From Pseudoalteromonas apostichopi (lineage in GTDB: Bacteria; Pseudomonadota; Gammaproteobacteria; Enterobacterales; Alteromonadaceae): DNA of 64,000 nucleotides. Of this stretch, positions 61,205 to 64,000 are shown piece after piece. The position numbers and the translations under genes were made by a program. The DNA lies in NCBI RefSeq assembly GCF_030297135.1, contig NZ_AP028066.1, positions 434,001 through 498,000 of the forward strand. Direction: 5' to 3'. Positions within the stretch are counted from its first letter, which is position 1, and the number at the start of each line of letters is the position of its first letter. Below the pieces are notes generated by a model that did no database searches, was not told the DNA's origin, and saw only the letters and a list, made by a program, of their open reading frames with translations.

Positions 61205-62806
61205 TTAGAACTGGTTCATGGTATTTGCTTCACCACCGGCTTTAAGCGCATTTTCACCAGAGAAGTACTCTTTATGAGTATCACCAATGTTAGAACCTGC
61301 TAGGTCTTGGTGTTTCACTGATGCTTGCTCACGGCGGATTTCTTGACGTTGTACGTCACGAACATACGCTAGCATCCCTAGGTCGCCGAAATAGCCTTCT
61401 GATAGAATATCAGTGCTTAGCGCCGCTGTATGGTAAGTTGGTAGCGTGATTAGGTGATGGAAGATACCCGCTTCACGTGCACCATCTTTTTGGAAGTTTT
61501 GCACAAGTACGTCTGCTGCCGCTGCAAGCTCTGTGTCATCCATTTCTGGTGCCATTAATGCCTTATTATCATCGATGCTTGGGTAAGCAGATAAGTCTTT
61601 ACCTTGCGCTTGCCACTCAGCATATACTTGCTCACGGAATTTAAGTGTCCAGTTGAACGACGGTGAGTTGTTGTATACCAGCTTAGCATTTGGTACTTGC
61701 TCTTTAACGCGGTTAACAAGCTCAGCGATTTGTTTAACGTTAGGCTTTTCTGTTTCAATCCACAGTAAGTCTGCGCCTGATTGTAAGCTAGTTACACAGT
61801 CTAGAACTACGCGGTCTTTCTCTGTGCCTTCACGGAACTGGTATAAACCATTATCTAAACGTGTTGGTTTGCAAAGTTGACCATTAAGCTTCATTGCTGT
61901 GTCGCCTTCGTTTAAGTCATCCACACTGTTTACTGGTGTTGTTTCAAGGAACGACGTGTATTGGCTAGCAAGGTCGCCAGGTGTTTTAGATACAGGCACT
62001 TTTTGAGTAAGGCTTGCACCTAGTGAGTCTGTACGAGCAACGATGATACCGTTATCAATACCAAGCTCTAAGAATGCGTAACGAACTGCGTTAATTTTTG
62101 CTAAGAAATCTTCATGCGGTACTGTTACTTTACCTGCTTGGTGACCACATTGTTTTGCGTCAGATACTTGGTTCTCGATTTGGATAGCACATGCACCTGC
62201 TTCAATCATCTTTTTAGCAAGTAGGTAAGTTGCTTCTTCGTTACCGAAACCCGCATCGATATCAGCAATAATTGGCACAACATGGCTTTCGAAGTTATCG
62301 ATTTTATTTAGCACAGCTTGAACGTCACCGCCGTTTGCTTTCGCTTCGTCTAGGTCTTTATAAAGGTGGTCAAGTTCACGTGCATCAGCTTGCTTTAAGA
62401 AGGTGTAGATTTCTTCGATTAGCGCTGGAACAGATGTTTTTTCATGCATACTTTGGTCAGGTAATGGACCGAACTCAGAGCGAAGTGCCGCAACCATCCA
62501 GCCACTTAGGTAAACGTAGCTGCGTTTAGTTGTTTTGTTATGACGTTTAATTGCCATCATCATTTGTTGTGCAGTGAAACCATGCCAACAACCTAATGAT
62601 TGTGTGTATTGGCTGTGGTCAGCATCGTATGCAGCCATGTCTGCACGCATAATGTCTGCAGTGTATTGTGCGATGTCTAGACCCGTACGAAAACGGTTTT
62701 GTAAGCGCATACGGCTTGCGTATTCTGGGTTGATTGACTGCCACGTTTTGCCTTGTGTTTGACATAAAGTAGCTAGGTTATCTGTTTCGCGTTGATATGT
62801 TGTCAT
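61205..62806 (-). CDS. aceA: Isocitrate lyase AceA (large, Pseudomonas-like type)
   Basis: It splits isocitrate to glyoxylate and succinate, the first step of the glyoxylate shunt. At 533 residues it is of the longer type. The catalytic loop reads KQCGHQAG, with the active Cys, where the E. coli class has KKCGH. Other marks are ADIDAGFGNEEATY, ARTDS, WIETEKP and VYNNSPSFNW. It is divergent from glcB, which encodes the second enzyme of the shunt. Confidence 0.96.
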   Translation of the reverse strand: MTTYQRETDNLATLCQTQGKTWQSINPEYASRMRLQNRFRTGLDIAQYTADIMRADMAAYDADHSQYTQSLGCWHGFTAQQMMMAIKRHNKTTKRSYVYLSGWMVAALRSEFGPLPDQSMHEKTSVPALIEEIYTFLKQADARELDHLYKDLDEAKANGGDVQAVLNKIDNFESHVVPIIADIDAGFGNEEATYLLAKKMIEAGACAIQIENQVSDAKQCGHQAGKVTVPHEDFLAKINAVRYAFLELGIDNGIIVARTDSLGASLTQKVPVSKTPGDLASQYTSFLETTPVNSVDDLNEGDTAMKLNGQLCKPTRLDNGLYQFREGTEKDRVVLDCVTSLQSGADLLWIETEKPNVKQIAELVNRVKEQVPNAKLVYNNSPSFNWTLKFREQVYAEWQAQGKDLSAYPSIDDNKALMAPEMDDTELAAAADVLVQNFQKDGAREAGIFHHLITLPTYHTAALSTDILSEGYFGDLGMLAYVRDVQRQEIRREQASVKHQDLAGSNIGDTHKEYFSGENALKAGGEANTMNQF

Positions 62807-62932
62807 AATAAAATCCTTCGAACGGGTTATCTATTTTTGTTAGTGAGAGTGGCTACTTGGCGTTTGCTTCGTAGCGCTTAATTCAACATTAGGCGGATTT
62901 TAAGGATTTAGTAAATTTATAGTTGTTATTGC

Positions 62933-62948
62933 CACTATATATCTAGTG
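62933..62948. promoter_or_regulatory. Inverted repeat in the aceA-glcB intergenic region
   Basis: CACTA-TATATC-TAGTG lies midway between the divergent aceA and glcB starts, a good place for one regulator to serve both. The regulator is unknown. Confidence 0.3.
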
Positions 62949-63034
62949 AATGACAAATAGCCTGCTTATTAGCCTTTTTTACGATATGGTTTAGCCATGA
63001 ATGATCAATTTAAGCTCGTTTAAAGGACATTATT

Positions 63035-64000
63035 ATGACCACTCTCTCACTTAACGGTTTAAGCGTTGATCAACAACTAGCACAGTTTGTTGAGCAGCAA
63101 CTTTTACCAGGAACAGGCATTAGCACAGACACCTTTTGGCAAGGTTTTGCTGAAATCGTCAATGAATTAACGCCAATCAATCGTGCGCTTTTAGAAAAAC
63201 GCGAACAACTGCAAGCTAAGATTGATGACTATCACAAGCAGCAACCGGTATGGGATGCAGCTAACTATCAAGCATTCCTTGAGAACATTGGCTACCTAGT
63301 TCCCGAGCCAGCTAGCTTCAGCATAGAAACAGAACAGGTCGAGCCTGAAATCGCTAGCACTGCGGGGCCACAGCTTGTTGTGCCTGTGAGCAACGCACGC
63401 TTTGCCTTAAACGCAGCGAATGCCCGCTGGGGCTCTTTGTATGATGCGCTGTATGGCACTGATGTATTAAGTGAAGATGACGGCGCTGAGAAAGGCTCTA
63501 CATACAACCCTGTACGTGGCTTTAAAGTAATGGCTTATGCCCGCCAGTTCCTTGATAAAGCATTACCTTTAGCAAATGGCTCGCATATCGAAAGTACTAG
63601 CTATTCAGTGGTTAACAATGAACTTTTAATAACATTACGTGACAGCAGCCAGGTTCGCCTAGCAAACCCTGATCAACTTATCGGTTACCAAGGTGAAGCG
63701 CAAAACCCAACCGCTATCTTACTGAAAAATAATGGCTTACATATTGAACTGCAAATCGACCATCATCACCCAATAGGTCAAGCTGATAAAGCAGGCCTTA
63801 AAGATGTGCTACTTGAAGCAGCCTTAACAACAATTATGGATTGTGAAGATTCAGTTGCCGCTGTCGATGCCGAAGACAAAGTAAACGTATATCAAAACTG
63901 GCTTGGTTTAATGCAAGGTAACCTAGTAGAAGCATTTAACAAAGGCGGTAAAACCATTGAGCGTCGTTTAGCACAAGACCGCCAATATCAAGGTGTGAAT
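63035..64000 (+). CDS. glcB: Malate synthase G GlcB (partial, runs off the window)
   Basis: It joins glyoxylate and acetyl-CoA to malate. The 322 codons seen have the N-terminal helical clasp and the segments AANARWGSLYDALYGTD, YNPVRGFKVMAYAR and ALTTIMDCEDSVAAVDAEDK, all typical of the G isoform (about 720 residues). TAAAGGAC precedes the ATG. The rest lies beyond 64000. Divergent pairing with aceA completes the glyoxylate shunt. Confidence 0.95.
   Translation, partial: MTTLSLNGLSVDQQLAQFVEQQLLPGTGISTDTFWQGFAEIVNELTPINRALLEKREQLQAKIDDYHKQQPVWDAANYQAFLENIGYLVPEPASFSIETEQVEPEIASTAGPQLVVPVSNARFALNAANARWGSLYDALYGTDVLSEDDGAEKGSTYNPVRGFKVMAYARQFLDKALPLANGSHIESTSYSVVNNELLITLRDSSQVRLANPDQLIGYQGEAQNPTAILLKNNGLHIELQIDHHHPIGQADKAGLKDVLLEAALTTIMDCEDSVAAVDAEDKVNVYQNWLGLMQGNLVEAFNKGGKTIERRLAQDRQYQGVN

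Overview
The window reads as a chromosomal segment of a marine gammaproteobacterium of the order Alteromonadales, most likely Pseudoalteromonas. The grounds are its AT-leaning composition, the style of the proteins (YbiT-like ABC-F protein, Fpr, DeoB/DeoD, S46 and M36 peptidases, large isocitrate lyase beside malate synthase G), many secreted peptidases and lipoproteins, and many short REP-type palindromes between genes. I see no rRNA, tRNA, CRISPR array, transposase or prophage genes.

Layout. 1-4315: end of a likely outer-membrane protein, a small PstS-like periplasmic protein, a chemoreceptor and a YbiT-like ABC-F ATPase. 4411-13721: large lipoprotein, katG, small membrane protein, GAF histidine kinase, a possible small RNA, a TPR membrane protein, an NTF2-like protein and fpr. 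13933-17926: nucleoside salvage, deoB-deoD divergent from udk-nupC. 18084-19886: two convergent solute-binding proteins and a cold-shock protein. 20087-28126: a tight nine-gene minus-strand operon (thermostable-hemolysin family protein, acyl-adenylating enzyme fused to a haem-oxygenase-like diiron oxidase, SDR, TPR protein, OmpR-type regulator, sensor kinase, cupredoxin-like protein, FTR1-like permease, outer-membrane protein) preceded by a PmrA/QseB-type box. 28250-35343: S46 peptidase, a zinc-starvation pair (dihydroorotase-like protein and folE2) behind a Zur-like box, a broken ORF, and an M3 oligopeptidase. 35626-42817: M36 metallopeptidase, small lipoprotein, D-Ala-D-Ala dipeptidase, diguanylate cyclase. 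43179-52737: NagX-like acyltransferase, a D-lactate-dehydrogenase-like flavoprotein, and an operon joining a GH3 hexosaminidase to D-glutamate/5-oxoproline enzymes and a D-amino-acid transaminase. 52838-57409: WD40 lipoprotein, small anchored protein, and an alpha/beta-hydrolase with a frameshifted N-terminus followed by two paralogous genes. 57558-64000: VOC protein, S9 peptidase, a repeat-rich gap, then divergent aceA and glcB.

How it fits together. Several loci point to use of proteins and cell-wall material: secreted or lipid-anchored M36, S46, S9 and M3 peptidases, a VanX-like dipeptidase, a GH3 glucosaminidase, a NagX-like protein and D-Glu/D-Ala catabolism. The glyoxylate shunt (aceA/glcB) and D-lactate oxidation fit growth on small carbon compounds.

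The most interesting parts are the 20-28 kb operon, the split D-glutamate cyclase operon, the Zur-linked locus with a broken ORF, the frameshifted hydrolase with duplicated partner genes, the REP islands, and the aceA 3' region with two helically phased repeat arrays and a MITE-like palindromic element.
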